Part shown: one piece after another, positions 27,003 to 36,518 of the stretch
Numbering within the stretch: the first letter of the stretch is position 1
How the letters are laid out: every line of letters starts with the position of its first letter
Assembly (NCBI GenBank): GCA_013823655.1
Contig: PNMN01000002.1
Span: 1-39,798, forward strand
Direction of reading: 5' to 3'
Source of the DNA: Comamonadaceae bacterium
GTDB lineage: Bacteria > Pseudomonadota > Gammaproteobacteria > Burkholderiales > Burkholderiaceae_C
DNA: 39,798 bases
The notes under the pieces: model-generated
The model's database searches: none
Told to the model about the DNA's origin: nothing
What the model saw: only the letters and a program-made list of their open reading frames with translations
Made by a program: the position numbers and the translations under genes

Positions 27003-27728
27003 TCAGAGGCTGCGTCCTTCGCCCGCTTCTTCCAACGTCTGCCCATCGCGGATGTGGTAAATCCGCTTGAAGGTGGGGATGATCTTTTCGTCGTGCGTCA
27101 CCACAATGATGGCCGTTTGAGCCTGCTGCGCCATCTGGTTCAGGATGCGCATCACGCCCAGTGCGCGCTCGCTGTCCAGCGGTGCCGTGGGTTCGTCGGC
27201 CAGTATCACGGGTGGCTTGTTGGCCAGCGCGCGCGCAATCGACACGCGCTGTTGCTCGCCGCCCGACAGCTGCGAAGGCTCTGCGTGGGCGCGGTGCTGC
27301 ACGTCCAGCGCGGTCAGCAGTTCCAGTGCGCGTTCGCGCGCCCGGGCATTGGACATGCCAGCCAGCATGGGCAGCAGGGCCACGTTGTCGGTCACGTCCA
27401 GAAACGGAATGAGGTAGGGCGCCTGGAACACAAAACCGATGCGGTCGCGCCGCAGCTCGCGCAGGTCTTTCACCTTCCAGCCGTTGTCGTAAATCACGTC
27501 GTTGCCCAGCGTCATCCTGCCGCTGGTGGGCTCGATGATCGCGCCCAGGCATTTGAGCAGCGTGCTCTTGCCTGAGCCCGAAGGCCCCACCAGGCCCACC
27601 ACCTCGCCGGGGGCCACCTGCATGTTCACGTGTTTGAGCGCCTCCACGGCGGTGTCGCCGTGGCCATAGACCTTGCGCAGGCCCTCAATGAGGATGCCGC
27701 CTCGGGTAGGTGTGTTCATGGGGTTCAT
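27003..27728 (-). CDS. ABC transporter ATP-binding protein (LolD/DevA/MacB type)
   Basis: Walker A GPSGSGKST, signature LSGGEQQRVSIARAL, Walker B VILADEPT; start overlaps permease stop. Confidence 0.95.
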   Translation of the reverse strand: MNPMNTPTRGGILIEGLRKVYGHGDTAVEALKHVNMQVAPGEVVGLVGPSGSGKSTLLKCLGAIIEPTSGRMTLGNDVIYDNGWKVKDLRELRRDRIGFVFQAPYLIPFLDVTDNVALLPMLAGMSNARARERALELLTALDVQHRAHAEPSQLSGGEQQRVSIARALANKPPVILADEPTAPLDSERALGVMRILNQMAQQAQTAIIVVTHDEKIIPTFKRIYHIRDGQTLEEAGEGRSL

Positions 27729-28915
27729 CCAATCGCCGCGCCGGGGTCCACCTTCAGCGCCACCCGTATCGCCAGGGTGCTCGCCAGGGCACAAATGACC
27801 AGCGTGGCCACCAGGCCAGTCACCGCGTCGCCCGGCAGCAGCAACACAAACTTCGGAAAGGCCGGCGCCCAGAACGTGGCCGCCACCTTGCCCACCGCAA
27901 AGCCGATCAGGCCCAGGCCCAGTGCCTGCTGCAAGATCATGCCGGCGATGGTGCGGTCTCGTGTGCCGATGAGCTTGAGCACCGCAATTTCGCGCAGCTT
28001 GCCCATGGTCATGGTGTAGATGATGAACGCCACAATGGCCGCGCTCACGATGGCCAGAATCACCAGAAACATGCCGATCTGCTTGGCCGAATTGGCGATC
28101 AGCTTCACCACCAAAATGTCTTCCATGCCGTCGCGCGTGTACACGCTCAGGTGTTTCCAGCGCCGTATCGGTTCGGCCACCTGTTCGGGGGTGTAGCCCG
28201 GTGCCAACTGCACCAGCACCGCGTTCACGCTGCGGCTGCTGGTTTGCAGGGCTTGCACCGCTTCCAGCAGGCCAGGGTTGCCCGGTCGGTTGAAGGCCGG
28301 GTTGGCGGCGGTGCGCGCGCGGTCGTTCACGATGGCGTCGTTGTCTTTCAAAAACTGCGTTTCCTGCGCGTCTTTCATCGGCACAAAGAGCATCGGGTCG
28401 CCACCCGACGACACCATGCGCCGCGTCAGCCCCACCACGGTGTAGTCGTGCCGGCGTATGCGCACCCTGTCGCCCAGCGCAAAGCCGGTTTTCACGTCAG
28501 CCACCGCCTCAAAGTGGTTGCGGGTGTGGTGCCGCCCCGCCACCAGGTAGCCCGGCGCGCCGGGCATGCCTGGCTCCATGCCGACCACCATCACGCGGTT
28601 CTCGCGGCCCTTGTGTGCCACTTGCATGGTGAAGTAGGTCACGTTGGCCGCTGCCCCCACACCGGGCATGCCGCGCACGCTCTTCACCACATCGTCCTTG
28701 ATGCTCGACGACTCTGCGTAGGGCCCTTGCGTGTCTTTTTGCACCACCCACAGGTCGGCGCGGCTGTTGGCCAGCAGTGCATGCGCGTCGTCCACCATGC
28801 CGCGGTACACGCCGGCCATGGTCAGCGTCACGCCGATCAGCAGCCCCAGGCCCAGCCCAGTCAGCACGTACTTGCTCCAGCCGTGCAGGATGTCGCGTCC
28901 CGCCAGGCTGATCAC
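27725..28915 (-). CDS. ABC transporter permease (FtsX/DevC-like)
   Basis: GTG start inside GTGA overlap with upstream gene; N-terminal TM, large periplasmic domain, C-terminal TMs. Confidence 0.85.
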   Translation of the reverse strand: MISLAGRDILHGWSKYVLTGLGLGLLIGVTLTMAGVYRGMVDDAHALLANSRADLWVVQKDTQGPYAESSSIKDDVVKSVRGMPGVGAAANVTYFTMQVAHKGRENRVMVVGMEPGMPGAPGYLVAGRHHTRNHFEAVADVKTGFALGDRVRIRRHDYTVVGLTRRMVSSGGDPMLFVPMKDAQETQFLKDNDAIVNDRARTAANPAFNRPGNPGLLEAVQALQTSSRSVNAVLVQLAPGYTPEQVAEPIRRWKHLSVYTRDGMEDILVVKLIANSAKQIGMFLVILAIVSAAIVAFIIYTMTMGKLREIAVLKLIGTRDRTIAGMILQQALGLGLIGFAVGKVAATFWAPAFPKFVLLLPGDAVTGLVATLVICALASTLAIRVALKVDPGAAIG

Positions 28916-30120
28916 TTGGCGCCTCCTGTGGGCACCAGTTGCTCCACCACCGCAATGCGGGCGTCGGGCTTCAGTGCGCTCTGGCTGTACAGCACCACCG
29001 TGTCGCCTGCATTGAGGTCGACGTCCTTTGGCCCGCTCACCTGCACCGAGCCATCCAGCCCCTGAGCGCCCAGCGTCACCGGCACAAAGGCCAGCGTGCC
29101 ATCGTCTAGCCGCCACACGCCGGTCTTGCCCTCGTGTTGCACCACCGCTGCGTTGGGCAGCAGCAGGCTCTCGGCCGTGGCGGGCAGCGTCAGCGTCACC
29201 TCGGCCATCTCGCCCACCGACAGGCCCGCAGGCAGGGTGTCAAACGCCACCATCGTCAGCCGCTCTTCGGTCACGCTGTCGGCCAGCAGTTCGACCCGCG
29301 CCACCCGGCCCGCCGCCATTTCGCCCGGGCGCGAGCGCAGCGCGATACGCGCCACCAGCCCCGGGGCCAGCCCAGCGCTTCGGCCCTGGTCCACCCGCAG
29401 CTTCACCCAGAGGCTGGCCGGGTCCACCAGGCGCAGCACCGCCTGGCCCGCCACCACCGTGCTGCCGGCCTCGGCCTCGCGGCTGGCCACCAGCGCCTGG
29501 GCCGGGGCCACCAGCCGCAGGTTGCCGCGCTGCTGCGCCAGCGCTGCGCGCTCGGCCTGCAGACGTGTGGTGTCTTGAGCGCTGCCGTTCAGGTTGGCCT
29601 GTGCCGCCTGCACGCTCGCATCGGCCGAAGCCACCTCTTGCACCCGGGCTTCCAGTGCCCCGGTGCTGATGAAGTTTTGCCGTGCCAGGTCCTGGTTGCG
29701 CTGCAGGTTGTTGGTGGCCAGGGCGCGCCGGGCCTGTGCGTCGGTCAGTTGCGCCGCCGCCGCTTGCCGGGCGCTTTGCGCCCGTGCAGCGCCAGCGTCC
29801 AGCGCAGCCAGGCGCTGGTCCAGGTCCACCGGGTCCATTTCAGCCAGCGGCTGGCCGGGCTGCACCGTGTCGCCCACGTCCACCTGTACCGAGCGCACCC
29901 GCCCGGCCACCGTGGGCCCCACCATCCAGCTGCGCTGGGCTTCCACCTGGCCAATGCCAAAAATCTCGGGCGCCACGCTGCCTTTCTTCACCTCGGTCAC
30001 CTGCACCTTGATGGGCGCCAGCGGCCCGGTTCGCAGCGCCACATAAGCCAGCGCAGCCACCAGCGCCAGGGCCAGGCCACCCAGCATCAGGCGGCGGGTG
30101 TTTTGGGGTTTCATCGTCAT
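28912..30120 (-). CDS. Periplasmic adaptor/membrane fusion protein (HlyD/DevB-like)
   Basis: N-terminal TM anchor; GRVRSVQVDVGDTVQPGQPLAEMD lipoyl-like motif; coiled-coil hairpin. Confidence 0.9.
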   Translation of the reverse strand: MTMKPQNTRRLMLGGLALALVAALAYVALRTGPLAPIKVQVTEVKKGSVAPEIFGIGQVEAQRSWMVGPTVAGRVRSVQVDVGDTVQPGQPLAEMDPVDLDQRLAALDAGAARAQSARQAAAAQLTDAQARRALATNNLQRNQDLARQNFISTGALEARVQEVASADASVQAAQANLNGSAQDTTRLQAERAALAQQRGNLRLVAPAQALVASREAEAGSTVVAGQAVLRLVDPASLWVKLRVDQGRSAGLAPGLVARIALRSRPGEMAAGRVARVELLADSVTEERLTMVAFDTLPAGLSVGEMAEVTLTLPATAESLLLPNAAVVQHEGKTGVWRLDDGTLAFVPVTLGAQGLDGSVQVSGPKDVDLNAGDTVVLYSQSALKPDARIAVVEQLVPTGGAK

Positions 30121-30743
30121 GGGGTGTCCTGGTGACTGGGGGTGTGGCAGGTGGTGGCCACGGACTGTTGCAAAAGTTGAAATACCGCCGGCGCCTGCGC
30201 CCGCATGGCGCCCACCTGATCGCTGAGCAGCGACTGCATCACCAGTCCCTGCACCGAGCCCATGAACAGCACCGCCGCCGCCTGCAGGTTGGTGCCGGGT
30301 TGCAGCGCCTGCAGGTCTTGCGCCTGTTGCAGCAAGCGCGTCAGCAGCAAGCGGTATTCGTGCATCAGGCGGCGCACGCGCGCTTTCAGAGCGGTGTCTT
30401 GCGGCTGTTGCAGTTCCTGAAAAATCAGGCGCGGCACGCCGGGGTGTTCCACCACAAAGTCCACATGCGCCATGAACACCGCCTGCAGTGCCGGGAGCGG
30501 CTGGGCGTGTGCGGCGGCGGCTTCGCGCAGCCGTGCCAGCAAGGTCTCACTCACCTGGTCCATCACCGCCAGCCAGATGGCTTCTTTGCTTTCAAAGTGG
30601 CGAAACACCGCGCCCTGTGTGATGCCCACCGCTTGCGCCAGCTCGGTGGTCGTCACGGTGGCCGGGCTGCGGTGGGCCGCCAGCGCCAACGCCGCAGCCA
30701 TCAGTTCGGCCTGGCGGGTCTGCGTGGGTTGTTTGCTTGGCAT
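30117..30743 (-). CDS. TetR/AcrR family transcriptional regulator
   Basis: N-terminal HTH VTTTELAQAVGITQGAVFRHFESKEAIWLAV; overlaps efflux operon start. Confidence 0.9.
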   Translation of the reverse strand: MPSKQPTQTRQAELMAAALALAAHRSPATVTTTELAQAVGITQGAVFRHFESKEAIWLAVMDQVSETLLARLREAAAAHAQPLPALQAVFMAHVDFVVEHPGVPRLIFQELQQPQDTALKARVRRLMHEYRLLLTRLLQQAQDLQALQPGTNLQAAAVLFMGSVQGLVMQSLLSDQVGAMRAQAPAVFQLLQQSVATTCHTPSHQDTP

Positions 30744-30752
30744 GACGCTAAT

Positions 30753-30768
30753 GTAATTCAGCAATTAC
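30753..30768. promoter_or_regulatory. Probable TetR operator
   Basis: GTAATT-CAGC-AATTAC palindrome immediately upstream of tetR-like start. Confidence 0.55.
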
Positions 30769-31039
30769 TAATATTCAACTTGGAAAGGTCAGGCTCGCAG
30801 GCCAACGGGATGTCCTCCGAGCACAGGTGGAATACCAAATGCCCGAGCGCTGGCATCCGTAGCGAATGACGGCAACCAGCCTGTTCTGTTGAAAACCTCG
30901 TCGTCAACCATTCGTCTGAAGTTCGTTGTGTGTTTGCAACCGAACAGACCGCTGCGATCCTGGTTGCCTAAGCTGAGTGAGTTGGATGTGTGTCACGGCG
31001 CCCGTGACAGCGCATCTGCCACTCAGGGAATGGAAAACC

Positions 31040-32149
31040 ATGGTCACACGCAGGCAGTTTGCCGCCTCGACGCCGTTGCTGGTGACGGGGCCGCTGGCGT
31101 TGTCAGGGTGCTCGAAAGAGCCTGCGACCGACGGCTACGAGGCGGTCGCCGAGCGAACCTGGCAGCCGGTTCCTTTGACGAATCTCCGTGGAGCGGCCCT
31201 TGGTCGGGAACTGGTCCGCTGCGCCACCCTGGCCCCGTCCAGCCACAACACGCAGTGCTGGCGGTTTGCGCTCGACACCGATGGCCGGTCGATCAGCATC
31301 CTGCCCGACCTGGCGCGCCGCTGCCCGGCGGTGGATCCGGACGACCACCACCTCTTCGTCACGCTGGGCTGCGCCACGGAGAACCTGGTCCAGGCGGCGC
31401 TCGCCCACGGCCTCCAGGGCGAAGCGCGGTTCGACGCCATCGGCGATGCTGTTCGCGTGACGCTTGAGCCCACGCGAGCGCAGACCACGCCCTTGTTCAC
31501 GGCCATCCCCGCCCGTCAGTGCACACGCGGTGACTACGACGGCAAACCTTTGTCCAGCGAAGAACTGGCGCTGCTGCAGCGCGCCGGCAGTTCCGACACC
31601 GTGCGGCTGTTGCTGTTGACGGAGCGCTTGGCGATGGAGCAGACGCTGGATTACGTGATGCAAGGCAACACGGCGCAGTTGGCCGACGCTGCCTTTGTCA
31701 AGGAACTGAAGGACTGGATCCGCTTCAACGGCGCGGATGCCGTTCGCACGCGCGACGGGCTCTACGCTGCATCGTCGGGCAACCCCAACATCCCTTCATG
31801 GATCGGTGATGCGGCGTTTCGCTGGCTCCTCACCGCGAAGGGCGAGAACGACAAAGTCGCCGGGCAGGTGCGCAATTCCGCCGGCATCGCGGTCTTTGTC
31901 GGCCAGACTGCCGACAAGGCGCACTGGGTCGAAGTCGGGCGCTGCTATGAGCGCTTCGCGCTCCAGGCCACCGCCCTGGGCATCCGCAACGCCTTCCTGA
32001 ACCAGCCGGTTGAAGTGGCTGCATTGCGGCCGCCCTTCGCCGCCGCACTGGGCCTGAGCGGCCAGCGCCCAGACCTGGTCGTTCGATTCGGTCGCGGCCC
32101 GGCCATGCCGCGCTCGCTGCGGCGGCCGGTCGACGCCGTGCTGGTGTGA
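31040..32149 (+). CDS. Exported nitroreductase/Acg-like FMN-binding protein (Tat and possible lipoprotein signal)
   Basis: MVTRRQFAASTPLLVTGPLALSGCSKE; ATLAPSSHNTQCWRF; CYERFALQATALGIRNAFLNQPVE. Confidence 0.7.
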   Translation: MVTRRQFAASTPLLVTGPLALSGCSKEPATDGYEAVAERTWQPVPLTNLRGAALGRELVRCATLAPSSHNTQCWRFALDTDGRSISILPDLARRCPAVDPDDHHLFVTLGCATENLVQAALAHGLQGEARFDAIGDAVRVTLEPTRAQTTPLFTAIPARQCTRGDYDGKPLSSEELALLQRAGSSDTVRLLLLTERLAMEQTLDYVMQGNTAQLADAAFVKELKDWIRFNGADAVRTRDGLYAASSGNPNIPSWIGDAAFRWLLTAKGENDKVAGQVRNSAGIAVFVGQTADKAHWVEVGRCYERFALQATALGIRNAFLNQPVEVAALRPPFAAALGLSGQRPDLVVRFGRGPAMPRSLRRPVDAVLV

Positions 32150-32178
32150 GCGACCAGGTTAGAAACAAAGGAACCGCC

Positions 32179-33060
32179 ATGACCGTGCTGCTGTGGATGG
32201 GGATCGTTCTGGTTGCATTGGTGGGCATTGCGCTCGGCATGCGTGCCGTCGGCGGCGCCCGATGGGACGAGATGATCCGCACGCACACCACCCAGCTCGA
32301 ATCGGGTCGCCTCGGTGCCCGAGACCGGCTGCCGTCACCCGCACGCTTCGACATGCAGGAGCTGGAGGGACTGCCCGCACCGGTGCAACGCTACTTCCGC
32401 CAGGTGCTGACCGACGGGCAGCCGATCATCGCCGCGGCCACCCTCGAGATGACCGGCACCATGAACATGTCGGCCACCGCCGAGCAGTGGAAGCCGTTCA
32501 CATCGTGGCAGCGCGTGGTCACCCGCAGGCCAGGCTTCCTGTGGGACGCTCGGGTGGTCATGTTCCCCGGCCTGCCCGCGCACGTGGAGGACAGCTACAT
32601 CGCTGGCCACGGCAGGCTGATCGCGAAGGTGCTGGGCTTGTTCACCGTGGCCGACTCGCAGGGCGAAGGCGAGATCGCACGCGGCGAGTTCATGCGCTAC
32701 TTTGCGGAAAGCCCGTGGTACCCCACCGCCTTGCTGCCCAGCCAGGGCATTCGGTGGGAAGCGGTGGACGACGCTTGCGCCCGTGCCACCCTCGTCGATG
32801 GCCCGATCAGCTTGACCCTGCTGTTCCGGTTCAACGACGCGGGCCTGATCGCCTCGGTGCGCGCCGAGGCGCGGGGCGCGGGAGCGGGGAAGGACGGGGT
32901 CATGGTGATGCTGCCCTGGGACTGCGCCTTGTCGAACTATCGGCCGCAAGGCGGCATGCAAATCCCAATGACCGGTGAAGCCGCCTGGGTGCGGCCCGAA
33001 GGCCGCAAGGTCTACTTCGTCGGGCACGTCAAGACGCTGCGCCACGAGTTCCTGCCATGA
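32179..33060 (+). CDS. DUF6544-family protein
   Basis: LEGLPAPVQRYFRQVLTDGQPII...GEFMRYFAESPWYPTALLPSQGIRWEAVD. Confidence 0.65.
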   Translation: MTVLLWMGIVLVALVGIALGMRAVGGARWDEMIRTHTTQLESGRLGARDRLPSPARFDMQELEGLPAPVQRYFRQVLTDGQPIIAAATLEMTGTMNMSATAEQWKPFTSWQRVVTRRPGFLWDARVVMFPGLPAHVEDSYIAGHGRLIAKVLGLFTVADSQGEGEIARGEFMRYFAESPWYPTALLPSQGIRWEAVDDACARATLVDGPISLTLLFRFNDAGLIASVRAEARGAGAGKDGVMVMLPWDCALSNYRPQGGMQIPMTGEAAWVRPEGRKVYFVGHVKTLRHEFLP

Positions 33061-33896
33061 CGCTGAGGGCGCGGCTGCAGCGCGCGCCACTGCTGGGCTT
33101 CTTCGCGCTGACGTTTGCCTGGTCCTGGGCGTGCTGGGCGCTGTCGCCGGCCATCAGGCCGCAGCTGCCCTGGCTTGCAACGCTGCTGATGTTTGCCGGC
33201 AGCTTCGGGCCCAGCCTGGCTGCGATCGTGGTGGTGGCGAGCACCCGCCCGAACGGGGGCCTGCGCGCCTGGCTTTCGCGGTGCCTGGAGTGGCGCATCG
33301 GCTGGGGTTGGTGGACCTTCGCTGTGCTTGTTCCCCTGGCCGTCATGCTCCTGGCGGCGGGACTGCACATCGCGCTGGGTGGCACCATCGGCACTTCGCC
33401 CGCCTCCGGGCACCTGCTGATGACCGTCGTGAACCTGCCGTTGGTTCTGCTGCTGGGTGGGCCCATGGGCGAAGAGTTCGGCTGGCGCGGCTTTGCACTG
33501 CCTGTTCTGCAAGACCGGCTGGGATGGCGGGCCGCCAGCCTGGTGCTGGGGCCGGTATGGGGTGTGTGGCACTTGCCGTTGTTCTTCATCGACGGCACCG
33601 CGCAAGCGCACATCCCGCTGGCGCTGTTCATGCTGAGCGTGGTGGCGATGTCCGTCGTGTTCACATGGCTGGTCAACCACACCGCCGGCAGCGTGGTGGC
33701 GGCACTGCTGCTTCACACGGCGATCAACTTCTGGCCGTCCGTCGTGCCCGTGTTGCCCACCGAAGGCAGCTACCGGGCCTATGCGTTCGTTGTCTCGATT
33801 CTGGTGCTGCTGGCACTTCTGGCTCTTGGACTGACGAATGAACGATCTCTTTACCGTCGACCGGCAAGGGCGAAGAACGGCAACGGAGGATCGTGA
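33057..33896 (+). CDS. CPBP family intramembrane metalloprotease
   Basis: GEEFGWRGFALPVLQDR, WHLPLFF, polytopic; overlaps upstream gene by 4 nt. Confidence 0.85.
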   Translation: MTLRARLQRAPLLGFFALTFAWSWACWALSPAIRPQLPWLATLLMFAGSFGPSLAAIVVVASTRPNGGLRAWLSRCLEWRIGWGWWTFAVLVPLAVMLLAAGLHIALGGTIGTSPASGHLLMTVVNLPLVLLLGGPMGEEFGWRGFALPVLQDRLGWRAASLVLGPVWGVWHLPLFFIDGTAQAHIPLALFMLSVVAMSVVFTWLVNHTAGSVVAALLLHTAINFWPSVVPVLPTEGSYRAYAFVVSILVLLALLALGLTNERSLYRRPARAKNGNGGS

Positions 33897-34051
33897 ATAC
33901 CAACTCACACTCGGCGTGAACACTCTGGCGAGTTCTGCGCCGGTCTACTTGCTGAACGGCCGGCCATAGGTGCCCACCTTGTTGTACGTGGACACGTAGC
34001 ATCTCCGATCAGTCTTGCCTTTAAAAGACGGGGTCAATTGGGCGCTTACCT

Positions 34052-35305
34052 TTATACAGCGCGTCTTGGCGGCTTTTGTTTGGCGGGGGCATTGACACCT
34101 GTGCGCAGCCGTTCCAGGTAGTTGGCCCACTCATCCATCATTTTTCGGCGCTGCTCCATGAACTCGGCACGGTCGTAGGCTGCACCCAGCGGACCGGATT
34201 TTCCGTGGGCAAGCTGGGCTTCGATTACATCGGGGTGCATGTTCAGCTTTTCGACCATGATGGTCCTGGCCATGGCGCGAAAGCCGTGCGGCGTCATGTC
34301 GTCATTGCTGTAGCCCATGCGCCTCAGCGCCACGCGCAGCGTGTTTTCGCTCATGGGACGCTGCGAGCCGACCAGACTGGGGAACACATATGGCGAGTGC
34401 CCGGTGAGCGGGAACAGCTCACGCAGCTGTTTGACGGCCTGAGGGGGCAGGGGAACGACATGCGGTCGGCCATTGAGTTTGCCGTAGACCGTGCGTTTCA
34501 TCTTCGCCGCGGGGATGGTCCAGACGCGACCGTCGAGATTGACCTCGTTCCATTGCATGGCCCGCATGTTGCCCGGGCGCTGGAAGAGCAGGGCGGACAG
34601 GAGCAGGGCAGCTCGTGTGACAGGCTGGCCAGAATAGTCGTGGATCGCCCGCATCAGTTCGCCGGCCTGAGTTGGTTCCAGGATAGCGGCCATGTGTTTG
34701 ATGTTCAGCGGCTGCAGGGCGCCATGAAGGTCGGGCGCGGGATTGCGCTCGCAGCGGCCAGTGGCCACTCCATAGCGGAACACTTGGCCAGCGGTCTGGC
34801 GCAGGGTGTGCGCGGTTTCCCTGGCGCCCCGTTTTTCGATCTTGCGGAGCGTGTTCAGCAGCATGGGGGCCGTGATCTCCGGCAGGGGAACAGGGCCAAT
34901 CCAGGGGAACAAGTCCTTTTCCATGCGTTCGAGCCAACGTTCCCCGTACTGTTTGCTCCATCCGCTGGCCTTGGTGGCATGCAACTCGCGCGCGACTTCC
35001 TCGAAGGTGTTGGCCTCAGAAAGCTGGGCCTCCAGTTTCTCTATCTGCCGACGCTTGGACGGGTCCGAGCCCGATTGCAGGGTGCGGCGGGCGACGTCGC
35101 GTTCGCTGCGGGCTTGCTTCAGGGAGACTGCCGGGTAGGTACCGAGCGCGATGCGTTTTTCTTTGCTGGCGAAGTAGTACTTCCAGAACCAGCGCCTGGA
35201 TCCGCTGGGCGAAATCTCCAGGTAAAGACCACCGGCATCGGTCAGTCGAGCACGTGTCTTGCCTGGCGGGCAAACGGCGGATTTGCAGGCGATATCGGTC
35301 AACAT
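34052..35305 (-). CDS. Tyrosine-type site-specific integrase (P4-like)
   Basis: N-terminal LTDAGGLYLEISPSGSRRWFWKYYFASKEKRIALGTYPAVSLKQAR; catalytic HGFRAMARTI, LAHGKSGPLGAAYDR; adjacent to tRNA 3' end. Confidence 0.9.
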   Translation of the reverse strand: MLTDIACKSAVCPPGKTRARLTDAGGLYLEISPSGSRRWFWKYYFASKEKRIALGTYPAVSLKQARSERDVARRTLQSGSDPSKRRQIEKLEAQLSEANTFEEVARELHATKASGWSKQYGERWLERMEKDLFPWIGPVPLPEITAPMLLNTLRKIEKRGARETAHTLRQTAGQVFRYGVATGRCERNPAPDLHGALQPLNIKHMAAILEPTQAGELMRAIHDYSGQPVTRAALLLSALLFQRPGNMRAMQWNEVNLDGRVWTIPAAKMKRTVYGKLNGRPHVVPLPPQAVKQLRELFPLTGHSPYVFPSLVGSQRPMSENTLRVALRRMGYSNDDMTPHGFRAMARTIMVEKLNMHPDVIEAQLAHGKSGPLGAAYDRAEFMEQRRKMMDEWANYLERLRTGVNAPAKQKPPRRAV

Positions 35306-35489
35306 AGGGGAACAACTTTGGCTGAACGTCCAAAATCGGTGGGTTGTTCCCCTAATTGTTCCCCTGTTTTGACCGAGCTGCAACGGGTCTGTCCGCAATC
35401 TTGCGGGACGTCAATTTCAATAAACTGTATTGAAATCAACGATTTGCGAGACAATCTGGGACTTCCTGGGACCTCTTGAATCTTTTCAA

Positions 35490-35566
35490 TGGCCTACCCG
35501 GAGGGACTCGAACCCCCGACCTGCTGCTTAGAAGGCAGCTGCTCTATCCAGTTGAGCTACGGGTAG
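35490..35566 (-). tRNA. tRNA-Arg(TCT)
   Basis: Cloverleaf: acceptor CTACCCG/CGGGTAG, anticodon loop CTTCTAA, GGTTCGAGTCC T arm, encoded CCA. Confidence 0.95.
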
Positions 35567-35585
35567 ACAGGGTGATCCTGAGACG

Positions 35586-35611
35586 AAAAAGGCCCACGGA
35601 GTGGGCCTTTT
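35586..35611. terminator. Rho-independent (bidirectional-type) terminator
   Basis: AAAAAGGCCCAC-GGA-GTGGGCCTTTTT between the two tRNA genes. Confidence 0.8.
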
Positions 35612-35624
35612 TGTTTTTCAAAGA

Positions 35625-35701
35625 TGGTCGGAGCGGCGGGATTCGAACTCGCGACCCTCTGCTCCCAAAGCAGATGCGCTACCAGGCTGCGCTACGCTCC
35701 G
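35625..35701 (-). tRNA. tRNA-Pro(TGG)
   Basis: Cloverleaf: acceptor CGGAGCG/CGCTCCG, anticodon loop TTTGGGA, encoded CCA. Confidence 0.95.
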
Positions 35702-35826
35702 ACTAGCGGCGGATTGTACCTGTTGGTTGAGCCGCTTCTGGCCGACGATGCAAATTGTTCAACCATGGCCTGTACCTTCGCCGGGTGTGAGGCAGATAAT
35801 GAAACATCCACGGGAATCACACGGCC

Positions 35827-36492
35827 ATGTTTGAACGCTTGAAAAACGCTTTCTCGGCACGTGCGGCGGCCAGCGACGCCGACGAAGGTCTTGCCCAGTG
35901 GGCGCATGAGCGCCTGCTCAATCACATGCCCCTGCTCGGTGGCGCTTATGCGATGGGTGGACGCCTGCTGGACCGCCCGTTTCGCGCCGAATGCATCGCC
36001 ACTTCACGTGCGTACATGCAGGGCATGGAGTTGATGGCCAAGGCGGATCTGGGCCTCACACCCGAGATCAACGTGATCGTGATGAACCGTTCGCTCAAGC
36101 GCCGCCTGGAGGTGATGGCGCAGGAGCTGTACGCCGAGGTCACGGATGCCTTGCAGACCACGGCGAAAGCGCTGCCTGAAGAGGTGCGCTGGTTGTCGAT
36201 GTACCGCGATGCGGGCTGGCCCGGTCTGGACGATGCCTTCTGGGGCCGCTATGCGGTGCTCACGGATGCGCCCGAAACGGCCCGCCAGTGGCTGGATGCG
36301 GACAGCATCGCGATGCTCATGGACTGGCCGGCCGAGCCGGGTTGGGACGCGCCGCGCCTGTTCATGCTGACCCGTGGCAGGACCTACCTGCGCATGCAGG
36401 CGGACCAGCCCGGCGACAGCACTTCAGCGCTGCATGCGCTGGATATCTTTGAGCATCTCAGCGGGAGCGCCCTGCGGCTGCTTGAGCGCTGA
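35827..36492 (+). CDS. Hypothetical protein (221 aa)
   Basis: Intact ORF MFERLKNAFSARAAASDADEG...; no family recognised. Confidence 0.6.
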   Translation: MFERLKNAFSARAAASDADEGLAQWAHERLLNHMPLLGGAYAMGGRLLDRPFRAECIATSRAYMQGMELMAKADLGLTPEINVIVMNRSLKRRLEVMAQELYAEVTDALQTTAKALPEEVRWLSMYRDAGWPGLDDAFWGRYAVLTDAPETARQWLDADSIAMLMDWPAEPGWDAPRLFMLTRGRTYLRMQADQPGDSTSALHALDIFEHLSGSALRLLER

Positions 36493-36518
36493 TATGCCGC
36501 CCGAGGGCCGGGCGGGAC

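Noticed and set aside
27710-29065. 451-aa plus-strand ORF opposite the ABC permease
   Set aside because: Permease, adaptor and ATPase on minus strand are coherent with overlapping starts and stops
34076-35479. 467-aa plus-strand ORF opposite the integrase
   Set aside because: Integrase catalytic motifs on minus strand are clear
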